Numbered from the stretch's first letter, positions 26,512-38,615 are shown. The stretch: 64,000 nucleotides of DNA from Comamonas terrae (GCF_001544075.1 NZ_BCNT01000015.1:35913-99912); one strand, 5' to 3'. Program-made: numbers and translations. The notes: a model not told the origin generated them from the letters alone.

Positions 26512-26745
26512 GTTTGTTGTTCTCGGTGAATGGGAAAGCCTGGAGTATCCGGTACCTGCCTCCCGAAGCCGCCGGCAGCTATCAATTCCCGAGCGCGCAT
26601 GCTCTGGATGCGGGCCGTAAGCAGATGCATTCGCATTGCTTGGGCAGGTCTTCTGGTGAGCCGGACGGCTGGCGATGAGCGGTCGTATGTGGGCAGGAGC
26701 TAAATTGCGGCTGGGCGACCTCGGCGTCAGGCTGCTGGAGCATTG

Positions 26746-27192
26746 ATGGCAGCCGTGGCGCTGCCAAGCATTTGTAGCAGGCAATGCCGGCATGCCACAA
26801 TCCACACCTGCCTGAACTGCGCCTTCGCCGTGCCTTTGCGTTCAACCCGCCTGTCGTCCCCCTACCTGCGCTGGCTAGCCTGTCTGCTGGCGTTGCTGCT
26901 GCTTTTCGGCGAACAAGGGGAACTGCGCCACGTGCTCTCGCACCTGCCGCAAACTGGCGTGGCATTTTCCGACGCCGGCCGCGGTACCGAGCAGCCGCCT
27001 GCGCCGGACCATGCCGTTTGCCCCGAATGTGCGGCGTTTGCCGCGCTGGATCTGGATTTGGCCTTGCCCGTGCTGGTGCTCTGGGCCCTGGGTCTGGCCC
27101 TGCGCTGGCATTTCCCTCCTGTCAGGCCCTGCGCCGGCACTCCGGTATTCGCGGTGGCCGTGCGAGCGCGCGATCCCCCATCCAAGCCTTGA
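26746..27192 (+). CDS. Small putative membrane protein with CPEC motif (DUF2946-like)
   Basis: A 148-residue protein with a strong hydrophobic helix ([19 protein letters not shown]), a Cys pair in [13 protein letters not shown], and a second hydrophobic stretch ([15 protein letters not shown]). The arrangement resembles DUF2946-type proteins often found just before TonB-dependent receptors for metals. GGAG lies 6 nt before ATG 26746; a GTG at 26830 would give a shorter form starting nearer the hydrophobic helix. It precedes the receptor gene by 84 nt in the same direction. Function is unknown; a role in metal sensing or uptake is a guess. Confidence 0.65.
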   Translation: MAAVALPSICSRQCRHATIHTCLNCAFAVPLRSTRLSSPYLRWLACLLALLLLFGEQGELRHVLSHLPQTGVAFSDAGRGTEQPPAPDHAVCPECAAFAALDLDLALPVLVLWALGLALRWHFPPVRPCAGTPVFAVAVRARDPPSKP

Positions 27193-27276
27193 ATCCTGTT
27201 TTTGCCCTCCGGCCCTTGCGCTAATGGAAATGCACGGGTCGGCGCTCATTACATCCGCTCGATTCAAAGGTTTGCC

Positions 27277-29469
27277 ATGACTCCTTTCCCGCCCCGTACG
27301 CTGGTGGCGGCGCTTACTGCCGTCCTGCCCGCTCTGGCTTCCGTTTCTGCGCTTGCGCAGCAAGCCGCCAGGCCTTCCCCATCTTCCGAAGTGCCGGACG
27401 ACACCGTCACAGTACAGCCCAGTGCCTCAGCGGGCAGCCTGGGTGAGGTGCGCGTGAGCGCCAAGCGCCTGGATGCGGCGCGCAACGCGCTCTCGCCCGA
27501 CACCGGTAGCTCCCTCTACAATTTCAACAGCGATGACATCGCCCGCCTGCCGCAGGGCGCGGCCACACCGCTGAACCAGGTGCTGCTGCAGGCGCCAGGC
27601 GTGGTACAGGACTCGTATGGTCAGCTGCACGTGCGTGGCGACCATTCCAACCTGCAGTACCGCATCAACGGCGTCGTGATTCCGGAGCCGATCAGCGGCT
27701 TTGGCCAGATGCTGGACACGCGATTTGCCAACCAGATCAACGTGCTCACGGGGGCGTTGCCCGCGCAGTATGGATATCGCACGGCAGGCGTGATCGATAT
27801 CCAGACGAAGGGCGCGGCCTCCGACGAGGACGGGCCGACCAAGCCCTTTGGAGGCGAAATCGGCACGGTACTGGGCAGCAACGGCCGGCGCGAACTCAAT
27901 GCCCAGGTACAAGGCGCGCAGGGGCCATGGAGCTATTACCTGAGCGGCACGCTGGCCGAAAGCAACCTGGGCATCGAAAACCCCACGGGCAACCGCAGCG
28001 CCACCCATGACCACACCACGCAGAACAAGTCCTTTGGCATGCTGTCATACATGATCGATGCCGACAGCCGTGTGGGCCTGATGTTCGGCACGTCGAACGG
28101 GCGGTTCCAGATTCCCACGAGGCCAGGCCTGGCGCCGCAGTTCACGCTCGACGGGGCAGTGCCTCCGGCCTCGCAGGATCTGAACGCCAATCAGCGCGAG
28201 CAGACGGATTTCCAGATCCTGTCGTACCAGCACAAGGTGTCGTCGCAGCTCGATTACCAGGTCTCGTTGTTCCGTCGTTCGAGCCGGACCGACTACATGC
28301 CCGATCCGGTGGGCGACCTGGTCTACAACGGCGTGGCCGCCAACATCACGCGCAGCAACAGCGCCTACGGCCTGCAAAGCGATGCCAGCTACCGGCTGAA
28401 CGACCGCCACACGCTGCGTGGCGGCCTGTTCCTGCAGCGCGAGCGCTACGGGGTAGACAACAGCTCACAGGTCTTCCCGGCCGACGACAGCGGTGCGCAG
28501 ACCAGCGGCGTACCGATGGCCATCGCCGACAACGCGCGTGGCTCGGGCTCCACGGTCGGCGTATATCTGCAGGACGAGTGGAAGCCGACGGACAAGCTCA
28601 CCGTCAATTACGGTGCGCGCTACGACCATGTGAACACCATCGTCAGCGAGCAGCAGATCAGCCCGCGCCTGGGCGTGACCTACGACTGGTCGAGCCGCAC
28701 GCGCCTGCACGCCGGCTACGCGCGCTATTTCACGCCGCCCCCGACCGAGAAATTCGACGCCACGACAGTAGCCAAATTCCTGGGTACGACGAATGCGCTG
28801 CCATCGGACGCCAACACCGCCGTGCGTTCAGAGCGTTCCAACTACTTTGACGTCGGCGTTTCGCACCAACTGACGCCGAACCTGACACTCGGGCTCGACG
28901 CCTACTACCGCGACGTGCGCCATCTGCAGGACGAAGGCCAGTTCGGCAACGCGCTGCTGTACTCGGCGTTCAACTACGAGCGCGGCCGCATCTACGGCAT
29001 CGAGGGCTCGGCCAACTACCGCCAGGGCAATTTCGGCGCCTACCTGAACGTGGCCATTTCGCGGGCCATGGGCAAGGGCATCGAGACCGGGCAGTTCAAC
29101 TTCGATGCCGAAGAGCAGGCCTACATCAACAGCCACTGGGTGCATCTGGACCATGACCAGCAGCTGACGGCTTCGGGCGGCGTGTCCTACCTGCAGGCGG
29201 GCACCACCTGGACGGCGAGCGCGCTGTTCGGCTCGGGCCTGCGCAACGGCTTTGCCAATACCGAGCATTTGCCCACCTACTGGCAGGTGAACGTGGGCGC
29301 CGCGCGCGACTTCGATTTGCCCATGGTGGGCAAGCTGAAAACGCGTGTGTCGGTACTCAACCTGTTCGACCGCAGCTACGAACTGCGCGATGGCACCGGC
29401 ATCGGAGTGGGCGCACCGCAGTTCGCTCCGCGCCGCACCTTGCTGGTATCGGTCAGCAAGCCGTTCTGA
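27277..29469 (+). CDS. TonB-dependent outer-membrane receptor
   Basis: A 730-residue ligand-gated outer-membrane transporter. The signal peptide ends at SALAQQ. The TonB box is unclear, possibly GEVRVSAKR. The plug domain has NQVLLQAPGVVQDSYGQLHV, RGDHSNLQYRINGVVIPE and INVLTGALPAQYGYRTAGVID. The barrel closes with FAPRRTLLVSVSKPF and the C-terminal Phe. The receptor lacks the long N-terminal signalling extension of FecA-type receptors. Iron-siderophore or other metal uptake is suggested by the adjacent ferritin and small CPEC protein, but the ligand is unknown. Confidence 0.94.
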   Translation: MTPFPPRTLVAALTAVLPALASVSALAQQAARPSPSSEVPDDTVTVQPSASAGSLGEVRVSAKRLDAARNALSPDTGSSLYNFNSDDIARLPQGAATPLNQVLLQAPGVVQDSYGQLHVRGDHSNLQYRINGVVIPEPISGFGQMLDTRFANQINVLTGALPAQYGYRTAGVIDIQTKGAASDEDGPTKPFGGEIGTVLGSNGRRELNAQVQGAQGPWSYYLSGTLAESNLGIENPTGNRSATHDHTTQNKSFGMLSYMIDADSRVGLMFGTSNGRFQIPTRPGLAPQFTLDGAVPPASQDLNANQREQTDFQILSYQHKVSSQLDYQVSLFRRSSRTDYMPDPVGDLVYNGVAANITRSNSAYGLQSDASYRLNDRHTLRGGLFLQRERYGVDNSSQVFPADDSGAQTSGVPMAIADNARGSGSTVGVYLQDEWKPTDKLTVNYGARYDHVNTIVSEQQISPRLGVTYDWSSRTRLHAGYARYFTPPPTEKFDATTVAKFLGTTNALPSDANTAVRSERSNYFDVGVSHQLTPNLTLGLDAYYRDVRHLQDEGQFGNALLYSAFNYERGRIYGIEGSANYRQGNFGAYLNVAISRAMGKGIETGQFNFDAEEQAYINSHWVHLDHDQQLTASGGVSYLQAGTTWTASALFGSGLRNGFANTEHLPTYWQVNVGAARDFDLPMVGKLKTRVSVLNLFDRSYELRDGTGIGVGAPQFAPRRTLLVSVSKPF

Positions 29470-29727
29470 CCGTCATTTCTCTTCGTGCAGCCGACCCAGG
29501 CCGGCTATCCGGAAGGTGCGCCATGCGTCCGCATATGGCATTCCTGGTGGCCATTGTCGGCTGCACAACGACAACCCGTCATTGGACAGTCGCTGGCGCA
29601 GATGCGCGGAGTCCGCCATGGTGCGGTAGCCGACGCGGCCGGGTGGCCATATCAAACAGGCCGGCGGTTCAAGGCAGCACGTTGGTCAATGAGGAACAGT
29701 CTTCATGAGAGGCCGTGACCGGGCCCC

Positions 29728-30615
29728 TCAAAGCTCGGTCGCGGCCTGCTGCAGGCAGGCCAGCAGCGCCTGTACCAGCGGATTGTCCGGTGTGCGGCGC
29801 CACATGGCCAGCATCTCCGACGAAGGGTGCGAGCCCCGCAGCGGGCGGAACGCCAGGCGCGGCATGCCCACGCGCTCCAGCGCCGCGGGCACCAGGGCCA
29901 CGCCCTGGCCCAGCGAGACCAGCGAGATCACCGACAGCCAGTGCCGCACCTCGTGCCGCACCTCGGGCGCGAAGCCGTGCGCCAGGCACATCTCGTAGAT
30001 GCGCTGGTGGTAGGCCGGCGAGACCAGGCTGGAAAACAGGATCAGCCGGTCGTTCCTGAGTTCGGCCAGGTCGACGGCCGCGCTGTCATGCAGGGCATGG
30101 TGCGCGGGCAGGCAGACCACGAAAGGCTCTTCCACGATGAGCTGGCTGGCAATGCCTTCGGGCGGCTGGATGGAGTGGACCAGGGCCATGTCCAGCCGCA
30201 TCTGCTGCAGGTCCAGGATCTGCTCGGCGCTGTTGGCCTCCAGCATGTCCACGCGTACCTGCGGATGGCTTTGCTGGAATTGCTCCAGCGCCTGGGGCAG
30301 GCCGCGGTACAGGCTGGAGCCGACAAAGCCCAGACGCAGATGGCCGCGCGTGCCCTGGGCCACATCGCGCGTTTCCTGTGCGGCCTGCCGGCTCAGGGCC
30401 AGCAGCTGGCGCGCCTTGTCCAGCAGATGCTCTCCGGCGGCCGTGAGCCGCACGCCCTTGCTGCTGCGCTCGAACAACTGGGCCTGCAGCTCTTGCTCCA
30501 GCTGCCTGATCGCCACGGACAGCGGCGGTTGCGAGATCGACAGCCGCTGGGCCGCGCGGCTGAAGTGAAGCTCTTCGGCCAGGGTGACGAAGTAGTGCAG
30601 CAGCCGCAGTTCCAT
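29728..30615 (-). CDS. LysR-family regulator
   Basis: A 295-residue LysR-type regulator. The N-terminal winged helix (MELRLLHYFVTLAEELHFS, RAAQRLSISQPPLSVAIRQL) is followed by the effector-binding domain (GHLRLGFVGSSLYRGLPQAL, VRVDMLEANSAEQI). It is divergent from the acyl-CoA dehydrogenase / Bug / CoA-transferase operon and probably controls it. The intervening 106 nt are unusually AT-rich and hold candidate LysR sites. Confidence 0.93.
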   Translation of the reverse strand: MELRLLHYFVTLAEELHFSRAAQRLSISQPPLSVAIRQLEQELQAQLFERSSKGVRLTAAGEHLLDKARQLLALSRQAAQETRDVAQGTRGHLRLGFVGSSLYRGLPQALEQFQQSHPQVRVDMLEANSAEQILDLQQMRLDMALVHSIQPPEGIASQLIVEEPFVVCLPAHHALHDSAAVDLAELRNDRLILFSSLVSPAYHQRIYEMCLAHGFAPEVRHEVRHWLSVISLVSLGQGVALVPAALERVGMPRLAFRPLRGSHPSSEMLAMWRRTPDNPLVQALLACLQQAATEL

Positions 30616-30626
30616 GGTGCTTATTG

Positions 30627-30641
30627 ATATTTAAAAAATAT
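30627..30641 (+). promoter_or_regulatory. AT-rich inverted repeat, candidate LysR site
   Basis: ATATTT and AAATAT flank AAA, forming a palindromic LysR-type box (T-N11-A). It lies in an AT-rich stretch that contrasts with the GC-rich genes, between the divergent LysR and acyl-CoA dehydrogenase genes. Confidence 0.4.
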
Positions 30642-30721
30642 TGAGAAAGATTTTAATAATATTTGACGCGAATACATGAGGGTGCTGAAATTTGCGGCAA
30701 ACGATTCCGGCAGGAGACCCG

Positions 30722-32386
30722 ATGCCCCGTGACACAGCCCACCCCGTGCCCGACCGCCAGGGCGCCAACTTCTACACCACCGACACCGAGCTGCAGTCGC
30801 TGCTCAAGCTCTACCTGCCGGCCGACCTGCTGGCCCACCTGCAGCCCTACCTGCGGCGCATGGGCGAGCTGGCCGGCGGCCGTATCGACGAGCTGGCCGG
30901 CATTGCCGACAAGAACCCGCCCACGCTGGAGCACCGCACCCGCGCCGGTGTGGACCGGCAGCGCATCGTCAAGCACCCGGCCTATGAGGAGCTGGAGCGC
31001 ATCGCCTACGGCGAGTTCGGCCTGCAGGCCATCTCGCACCGCGACGACATGCTGGGCTGGCGGGGCAAGATGCCGCCGGCCGTCAAGTACGCGCTCACCT
31101 ACCTGTTCGTGCAGTCGGAGTTCGGCCTGTGCTGCCCGCTGTCGATGACCGATTCGCTGACGCGCACGCTCAAGAAGTTCGGCGCGCCGGAGCTGGTGAA
31201 CAAATACCTGCCGCAGTTGCTGTCGCTGGACTGGGACGAGCAGGCGCAGGGCGCCATGTTCATGACCGAGCAGGCCGCCGGCTCGGACATCGCCAACACG
31301 CTGACCATGGCCAGCCCGCAGGCCGACGGCTCGTGGCGACTGACCGGCGACAAGTGGTTCTGCTCCAACCCCGACGCCGAGTTCGCCATGGTGCTGGCCC
31401 GCGTGGAAGGCGGCCAGCCGGGCATGAAGGGCATCTCGCTGTTCCTGCTGCCGCGCACCCTGGACGACGGCAGCGCCAACCACTACCGCATCATCCGCCT
31501 GAAGGACAAGCTGGGCACCAAGTCCATGGCCAGCGGCGAGATCCGCATGGACGGCGCCGTGGCCTACCTGGTCGGCGAGCAGGGCCGCGGCTTCGTGCAG
31601 ATGGCCGACATGGTCAACAACTCGCGCCTGTCCAACGGCGTGCGCTCGTCCGGCATGATGCGCCGCGCCGTGGCCGAGGCCGAGTTCATCGCCCACGAGC
31701 GCATCGCCTTCGGCAAGCGCCTGGAGCAGATGCCGCTGATGCAGCGCCAGCTCGACAAGCTGCGCGTGCCCGCCGAGCAGGCGCGCACCATGGTGTTCCA
31801 GACCGCGCAGACGCTGATGCGCTCGGACGCTGGCGAAGAGGGCGCCTACCCGCTGCTGCGCATCCTCACCCCGATGATCAAGTTCCGCGCCTGCCGCGAT
31901 GCGCGCAAGGTGACCGGCGACGCGATGGAAGTGCGCGGCGGCTGCGGCTACATCGAGGAGTGGAGCGACCCGCGCCTGGTGCGCGACGCCCACCTGGGCT
32001 CGATCTGGGAAGGCACGAGCAACATCGTGGCGCTGGACGTGATCCGCGCCATCAAGCGCGAAGGCTCGCTGCCGGTGCTGCAGCAGTACCTGCACGGCCT
32101 GCTCGACCAGGCCAGGCTGGTGCCCGGCTACCGCCAGGCGCTGGAAGCTGCGCTGGCGCGCGCCAGCGCGCTGGCCGAGAAGGCCGCGCAAGAGGGCGGC
32201 GACGTGCTGGCCCGCCAGGCCGCTACGGGCCTCTATAACTGCACCACGGCCATCGCCATGGCCTGGGAGGCCGCGCAGACCGGCTCGGCCGAGCGCCTGC
32301 GCCTGTCGCAGCTGGTGCTGCTGCACCGCGTGCTGCCGCGCGACCCGCTGGAGGCGGCCGAGATGCCGCCTGCTTGGCAAGAGTGA
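30722..32386 (+). CDS. Acyl-CoA dehydrogenase, long form
   Basis: A 554-residue FAD enzyme that oxidises an acyl-CoA to the 2-enoyl-CoA. N-terminal residues 20-70 carry the extra helical domain of longer acyl-CoA dehydrogenases. The core shows MFMTEQAAGSDIANTLT (FAD and substrate loop), WRLTGDKWFCSNPDA, GGCGYIEEWSDPRLVRDA and WEGTSNIVALDVIRAI near the active site. ATG 30722 has GGAG 5 nt upstream. It heads an operon with a Bug receptor and a family III CoA-transferase, so the pathway likely imports an acid, activates it by CoA transfer and then dehydrogenates it. The specific substrate is unknown. Confidence 0.92.
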   Translation: MPRDTAHPVPDRQGANFYTTDTELQSLLKLYLPADLLAHLQPYLRRMGELAGGRIDELAGIADKNPPTLEHRTRAGVDRQRIVKHPAYEELERIAYGEFGLQAISHRDDMLGWRGKMPPAVKYALTYLFVQSEFGLCCPLSMTDSLTRTLKKFGAPELVNKYLPQLLSLDWDEQAQGAMFMTEQAAGSDIANTLTMASPQADGSWRLTGDKWFCSNPDAEFAMVLARVEGGQPGMKGISLFLLPRTLDDGSANHYRIIRLKDKLGTKSMASGEIRMDGAVAYLVGEQGRGFVQMADMVNNSRLSNGVRSSGMMRRAVAEAEFIAHERIAFGKRLEQMPLMQRQLDKLRVPAEQARTMVFQTAQTLMRSDAGEEGAYPLLRILTPMIKFRACRDARKVTGDAMEVRGGCGYIEEWSDPRLVRDAHLGSIWEGTSNIVALDVIRAIKREGSLPVLQQYLHGLLDQARLVPGYRQALEAALARASALAEKAAQEGGDVLARQAATGLYNCTTAIAMAWEAAQTGSAERLRLSQLVLLHRVLPRDPLEAAEMPPAWQE

Positions 32387-32400
32387 ATCAATGAATAAAA

Positions 32401-32452
32401 CGGCTCTGGCGCAATACAGACAAGCGCCAGCAGCTATGTATTTTGAAAGCCG
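32401..32452 (+). repeat. Dispersed palindromic repeat, copy before the Bug gene
   Basis: CGGCT...TGGCGC, then GCGCCAGCAGCTATG, and AAGCCG close an imperfect palindrome of about 52 nt. The core GCGCCAGCAGCT at 32424-32435 is the family sequence. It begins 14 nt after the acyl-CoA dehydrogenase stop and ends about 20 nt before the next ribosome site. Confidence 0.55.
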
Positions 32453-32486
32453 ACACCGATCGGCGTACCCACCAAGGAGACAAGAG

Positions 32487-33482
32487 ATGAACATCAGCCG
32501 CCGCCTGCTGGCCGCAACCGTTGCAGCCGCCACCGCCGCCCTGTGCATGGGCGTATCTTTGAATGCCGTGGCCGCGGAGAAATTCCCCGAGCGGCCCATC
32601 ATGTTCATCGTGCCGTTCCCGCCCGGCGGCCCCACCGATGCCATGGCCCGCATCCTGGCCACCGAGCTGACCAGGGAACTGGGCCAGAGCGTGATCGTGG
32701 AGAACAAGGCTGGCGCCGGCGGCAACATCGGCGCGGACTACGTGGCCCGCGCCAAGCCGGACGGCTATACGCTGATGTTCGGCACCTCGGGCCCGCTGGC
32801 CATCAACAAGCCGCTGTATAAGTCCATCAGCTACGACCCGCGCACCAGCTTCACGCCCATCATCTACGTGGGCTACCTGCCCAATGTGCTGGTGGTGCGG
32901 CCGGACCTGGGCGTGGGCAACGTCAAGGAGCTGATCGCACTGGAAAAGAGCAAGCCCGGCAAGCTCAACTTCGCGTCTTCGGGCAACGGCGCCTCGTCCC
33001 ATCTGGCGGGCGTGCTGTTCAACGGCATGGCCGGCACCCAGCTGCAGCATGTGCCCTATAAGGGCACGGGGCCGGCGCTCAACGATCTGCTGGCCGGTCA
33101 GGTGGACATGACCTTCACCGACATCCTTACGGCCATGCCCTATATCAAGGCCGGCAGGGTTTTGGCCCTGGGCGTGGCCACGGCCCGGCGCTCCAGCGCC
33201 ATGCCCCAGATCCCCACGATCGCCGAACAGGGCCTGGCCGGCTATGACGTGAGCGTGTTCTTCGGCGTGGTCGGTCCCAAGGGCATGCCGGCGGACCGGG
33301 TGGAGCTGCTCAACCAGGCCTATGCCAAGGCGCTGGACTCCGAGAACGTGAAGAAGGCATTTGCAGCCCAGGGCCTGGAGCGCGGCCCGGACACCAAGCC
33401 CGCCTATCTGGCCAGCTTCGTGAAGACCGAACTCGACAAATGGAGCGAGGTGGTGCAAAAGGCCGGCGTGAAGCTGGATTGA
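32487..33482 (+). CDS. Bug/TctC-family substrate-binding protein
   Basis: A complete 331-residue periplasmic receptor. Signal peptide MNISRRLLAATVAAATAALC and more hydrophobic residues end near NAVAAEKFPERPI. The Bug-fold hallmarks are IVPFPPGGPTDAMAR, VENKAGAGGNIGAD, ARAKPDGYTL and VPYKGTGPALNDLLAGQVDM. AAGGAGA precedes the ATG. An in-frame ATG at 32391 would extend it, but that part lies in a dispersed repeat. It probably delivers the substrate of the linked dehydrogenase and CoA-transferase. No TctA/TctB membrane genes are nearby, as is usual for orphan Bug receptors. Confidence 0.94.
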   Translation: MNISRRLLAATVAAATAALCMGVSLNAVAAEKFPERPIMFIVPFPPGGPTDAMARILATELTRELGQSVIVENKAGAGGNIGADYVARAKPDGYTLMFGTSGPLAINKPLYKSISYDPRTSFTPIIYVGYLPNVLVVRPDLGVGNVKELIALEKSKPGKLNFASSGNGASSHLAGVLFNGMAGTQLQHVPYKGTGPALNDLLAGQVDMTFTDILTAMPYIKAGRVLALGVATARRSSAMPQIPTIAEQGLAGYDVSVFFGVVGPKGMPADRVELLNQAYAKALDSENVKKAFAAQGLERGPDTKPAYLASFVKTELDKWSEVVQKAGVKLD

Positions 33483-33519
33483 TGCAGCCGTGCCCCGTCC
33501 ACATGGAGAAATCCTTCGC

Positions 33520-34653
33520 ATGAACACACCTCTTTCCCCCGGCGCGCTGCAAGGCGTCAAGGTGCTGGACCTCTCGCGCATCCTCGGCGGCCCGTTCTGC
33601 GGGCAGATCCTCGGCGACCATGGCGCCGACGTGCTCAAGGTGGAGCCGCCGCAGGGCGACGACACGCGCACCTGGGGGCCGCCGTTCAAGGATGGCGTGG
33701 CCTCGTACTACTTCGGCCTGAACCGCAACAAGCGCATCCAGTTCCTCGACCTGTCCGCGCCCGCGGGCCAGCAGCGCGTGCGCGAGCTGATGGCCGAGGC
33801 CGATGTGGTGCTGGAGAACTTCAAGGTCGGCACCATGGAGAAGTGGGGCATAGGCTACGAGCAGATGCGCGAAGAGCTGCCGCACCTGGTCTGGTGCCGC
33901 GTCACGGGCTTTGGCGCCGACGGTCCGCTGGGCAGCCTGCCCGGCTACGACGCCGCCATCCAGGCCATGGCCGGCATCATGAGCATCAACGGCGAGGCCG
34001 GCGGCGATCCGCTGCGCGTGGGCCTGCCGGTGGTGGACATGGTGACGGGGCTGAACGCCACCATCGGCGTGCTGCTGGCGCTGCACGAGCGCGGGCGCAG
34101 CGGCCAGGGCCAGCTGGTGGACGCGTCGCTGTACGACTCCGGCCTGTCGCTGCTGCATCCGCATGCGGCCAACTGGTTCATGGGGCGCAAGGTGCCGCAG
34201 CGCTCGGGCAATGCCCATCCCAACATCTACCCCTATGACGTGGTGAGCACGGGCGGCGCCCCCATCTTCCTGGCCGTGGGCAACGACCGGCAGTTCCGGC
34301 TGCTGTGCGGCCATGTCGGCCAGGAGGCGCTGGCGCAGGACGAGCGCTTTGCCACGGCGGGCCAGCGCTCCGTCCACCGCGCCGAGCTCAAGGCCTTGCT
34401 GCTGCAGGCCTTTGCCGGGCTCGACGGCGTGAAGCTCGCCGACGAGCTGATGGCCATCGGCGTGCCTGCCGCGCCGGTGCTGGACGTGCAGCAGGCCCTG
34501 GAGCATCCGCATACCGCGCACCGCGAGATGGTGGTTCGGATGGGCGAGTACCAGGGGGTGGGCGCGCCGGTCAAGCTCGGCCGCACGCCGGCCAGCTACC
34601 GTTTCGCGCCCTTGAGCGAAGGGACGGATTTCCTGCCGGATTCCGGAGTCTGA
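33520..34653 (+). CDS. Family III CoA-transferase (CaiB/BaiF)
   Basis: A 377-residue CoA-transferase that moves CoA between carboxylates, such as carnitine, oxalate or succinate derivatives. The family pattern includes VKVLDLSRILGGPFCGQILG, DHGADVLKVEPPQGDDTR, the NRNKRIQFLDLS stretch, and GFGADGPLGSLPGYDAAIQA followed by MAGIMSI. A catalytic Asp is expected between the two domains. ATG 33520 has GGAGAA nearby. It closes the acyl-CoA dehydrogenase - Bug - CoA-transferase operon and is followed by a terminator. Confidence 0.93.
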   Translation: MNTPLSPGALQGVKVLDLSRILGGPFCGQILGDHGADVLKVEPPQGDDTRTWGPPFKDGVASYYFGLNRNKRIQFLDLSAPAGQQRVRELMAEADVVLENFKVGTMEKWGIGYEQMREELPHLVWCRVTGFGADGPLGSLPGYDAAIQAMAGIMSINGEAGGDPLRVGLPVVDMVTGLNATIGVLLALHERGRSGQGQLVDASLYDSGLSLLHPHAANWFMGRKVPQRSGNAHPNIYPYDVVSTGGAPIFLAVGNDRQFRLLCGHVGQEALAQDERFATAGQRSVHRAELKALLLQAFAGLDGVKLADELMAIGVPAAPVLDVQQALEHPHTAHREMVVRMGEYQGVGAPVKLGRTPASYRFAPLSEGTDFLPDSGV

Positions 34654-34674
34654 ACACTGGCTCCTGCCATCCGG

Positions 34675-34697
34675 GCCCGCCGCGTGCGGGCTTTCTT
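34675..34697 (+). terminator. Intrinsic terminator after the CoA-transferase operon
   Basis: GCCCGC and GCGGGC form a 6-bp stem with a CGCGT loop, followed by TTTCTT. It begins 22 nt after the CoA-transferase stop. Confidence 0.75.
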
Positions 34698-34820
34698 GCT
34701 CCTGAAAATGAGCATGGCCAAGGTGGATAGTGTGGCGTCCCACACCCTGGCGGGGCAGTTGTGTGCACAATGGAATGCGAAAGCGTTACCCCCTGTGTTC
34801 TGTCGATGGAGAGTCTCACG

Positions 34821-37742
<2,922 letters not shown>

Positions 37743-37759
37743 CAGCCCGCTCAAACCCC

Positions 37760-37788
37760 AAAGGGCCGGGTGCATGCCCGGCCCTTTT
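37760..37788 (+). terminator. Intrinsic terminator after acnA
   Basis: AAAGGGCCGGG and CCCGGCCCTTT form an 11-bp stem with a TGCATG loop, extended by a T. It lies 18 nt past the stop and also precedes the convergent DUF4337 gene, so it may act in both directions. Confidence 0.88.
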
Positions 37789-37805
37789 GCATTGCCGAGG
37801 CTCTG

Positions 37806-38414
37806 TCAGATATGGAGCATCGCCAGCCCGCCCACGCCCAGGCCGAGCACGGCCACGCCGAGCATGGCGTATTCCAGCCATTTCTTCTTGGTCAACAGTG
37901 CGATGGCAGCCAGCGCAATGGCCACCTGCAGCGCGGTGGTGGCCTGGGCCCAGCGATGGTGCAGGTGCATCTGCATCTCGGACTGTTCGTCCCAGTGTTT
38001 GGCCTCGCCTTCCAGCCGGTCGGCGTCGCGCTTGATATCGTCCTTTTCCTTCTCATAGCGGTCCACCTTGGCCTGGTAGGCTGCCCGCCTGTCATCCGTG
38101 GCGGCCAGGTCGCGCGCGAACTCGGCCAGCGACTGCTTGGTGCTCTTGGCCTGGTAGAAGGCCCACTGGTTGGCGGCCTCGGTCTTCTTGATGGCCGCAT
38201 CGTTTTTATAGAGCCCCGCATTCGCCTGGGTGGCGCCGCCCATGTACGAGAAGATGGCGCCCACCGTGGCGATGACCGCCGTGCACATGGCGATCTGGTT
38301 GGTCAGGCTGCCGCCGCCGATGCCATGGTGGGCGGTTGGGCCATGCTCGCCTTCGGCGGCATGCTCGAGCTCGTGATCGTGTGGGCCATGGACGTGAAAG
38401 CCGTCGGAAGACAT
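37806..38414 (-). CDS. DUF4337 family membrane protein
   Basis: A 202-residue protein of unknown function. The N-terminus is rich in His (FHVHGPHDHELEHAAEGEHG), the first hydrophobic helix is LTNQIAMCTAVIATVGAIFS, then follows a long amphipathic coiled-coil segment (QAKVDRYEKEKDDIKRDADR) and two more helices near the C-terminus (TTALQVAIALAAIALL, YAMLGVAVLGLGVGGLA). The layout fits DUF4337. ATG 38414 is used; a TTG three codons upstream is also open. It is convergent with acnA. The His-rich tail could bind metals; this is speculation. Confidence 0.85.
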   Translation of the reverse strand: MSSDGFHVHGPHDHELEHAAEGEHGPTAHHGIGGGSLTNQIAMCTAVIATVGAIFSYMGGATQANAGLYKNDAAIKKTEAANQWAFYQAKSTKQSLAEFARDLAATDDRRAAYQAKVDRYEKEKDDIKRDADRLEGEAKHWDEQSEMQMHLHHRWAQATTALQVAIALAAIALLTKKKWLEYAMLGVAVLGLGVGGLAMLHI

Positions 38415-38562
38415 GTATGCCAAATCCTTGATTGAGGGTGGCGCGGATTATGAGCCCTGCAGGACCGCACTCCAGGGAGACCCTTGGGCTGAGTGCTGCC
38501 CGTATCGCTTGGCGGTGCCATGCGCAGCAGGTCGAGACAGGCTCCGGCAAGAGGTCTCCCCG

Positions 38563-38604
38563 CCAGAAAAAAAAAACCGGTTCTCCAACCGGTTTTTTTT
38601 CTGG
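38563..38604 (-). terminator. Strong bidirectional terminator after the lipoprotein gene
   Basis: AACCGGTT twice around a CTCC loop (38575-38594) forms a perfect 8-bp stem flanked by long A and T runs. On the minus strand it directly follows the lipoprotein gene, which ends at 38616, and it isolates that gene from DUF4337. Confidence 0.88.
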
Positions 38605-38615
38605 GTGCAGGAGGC

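Noticed and set aside
26512..26745. Fur box between bacterioferritin and the CPEC protein
   Set aside because: The AGCAGATGCATTCGCATTGCT stretch is a weak inverted repeat and does not fit the Fur hexamer pattern.
29470..29727. Small genes after the TonB receptor
   Set aside because: Short frames in several phases without ribosome sites or coherent protein character; treated as intergenic.
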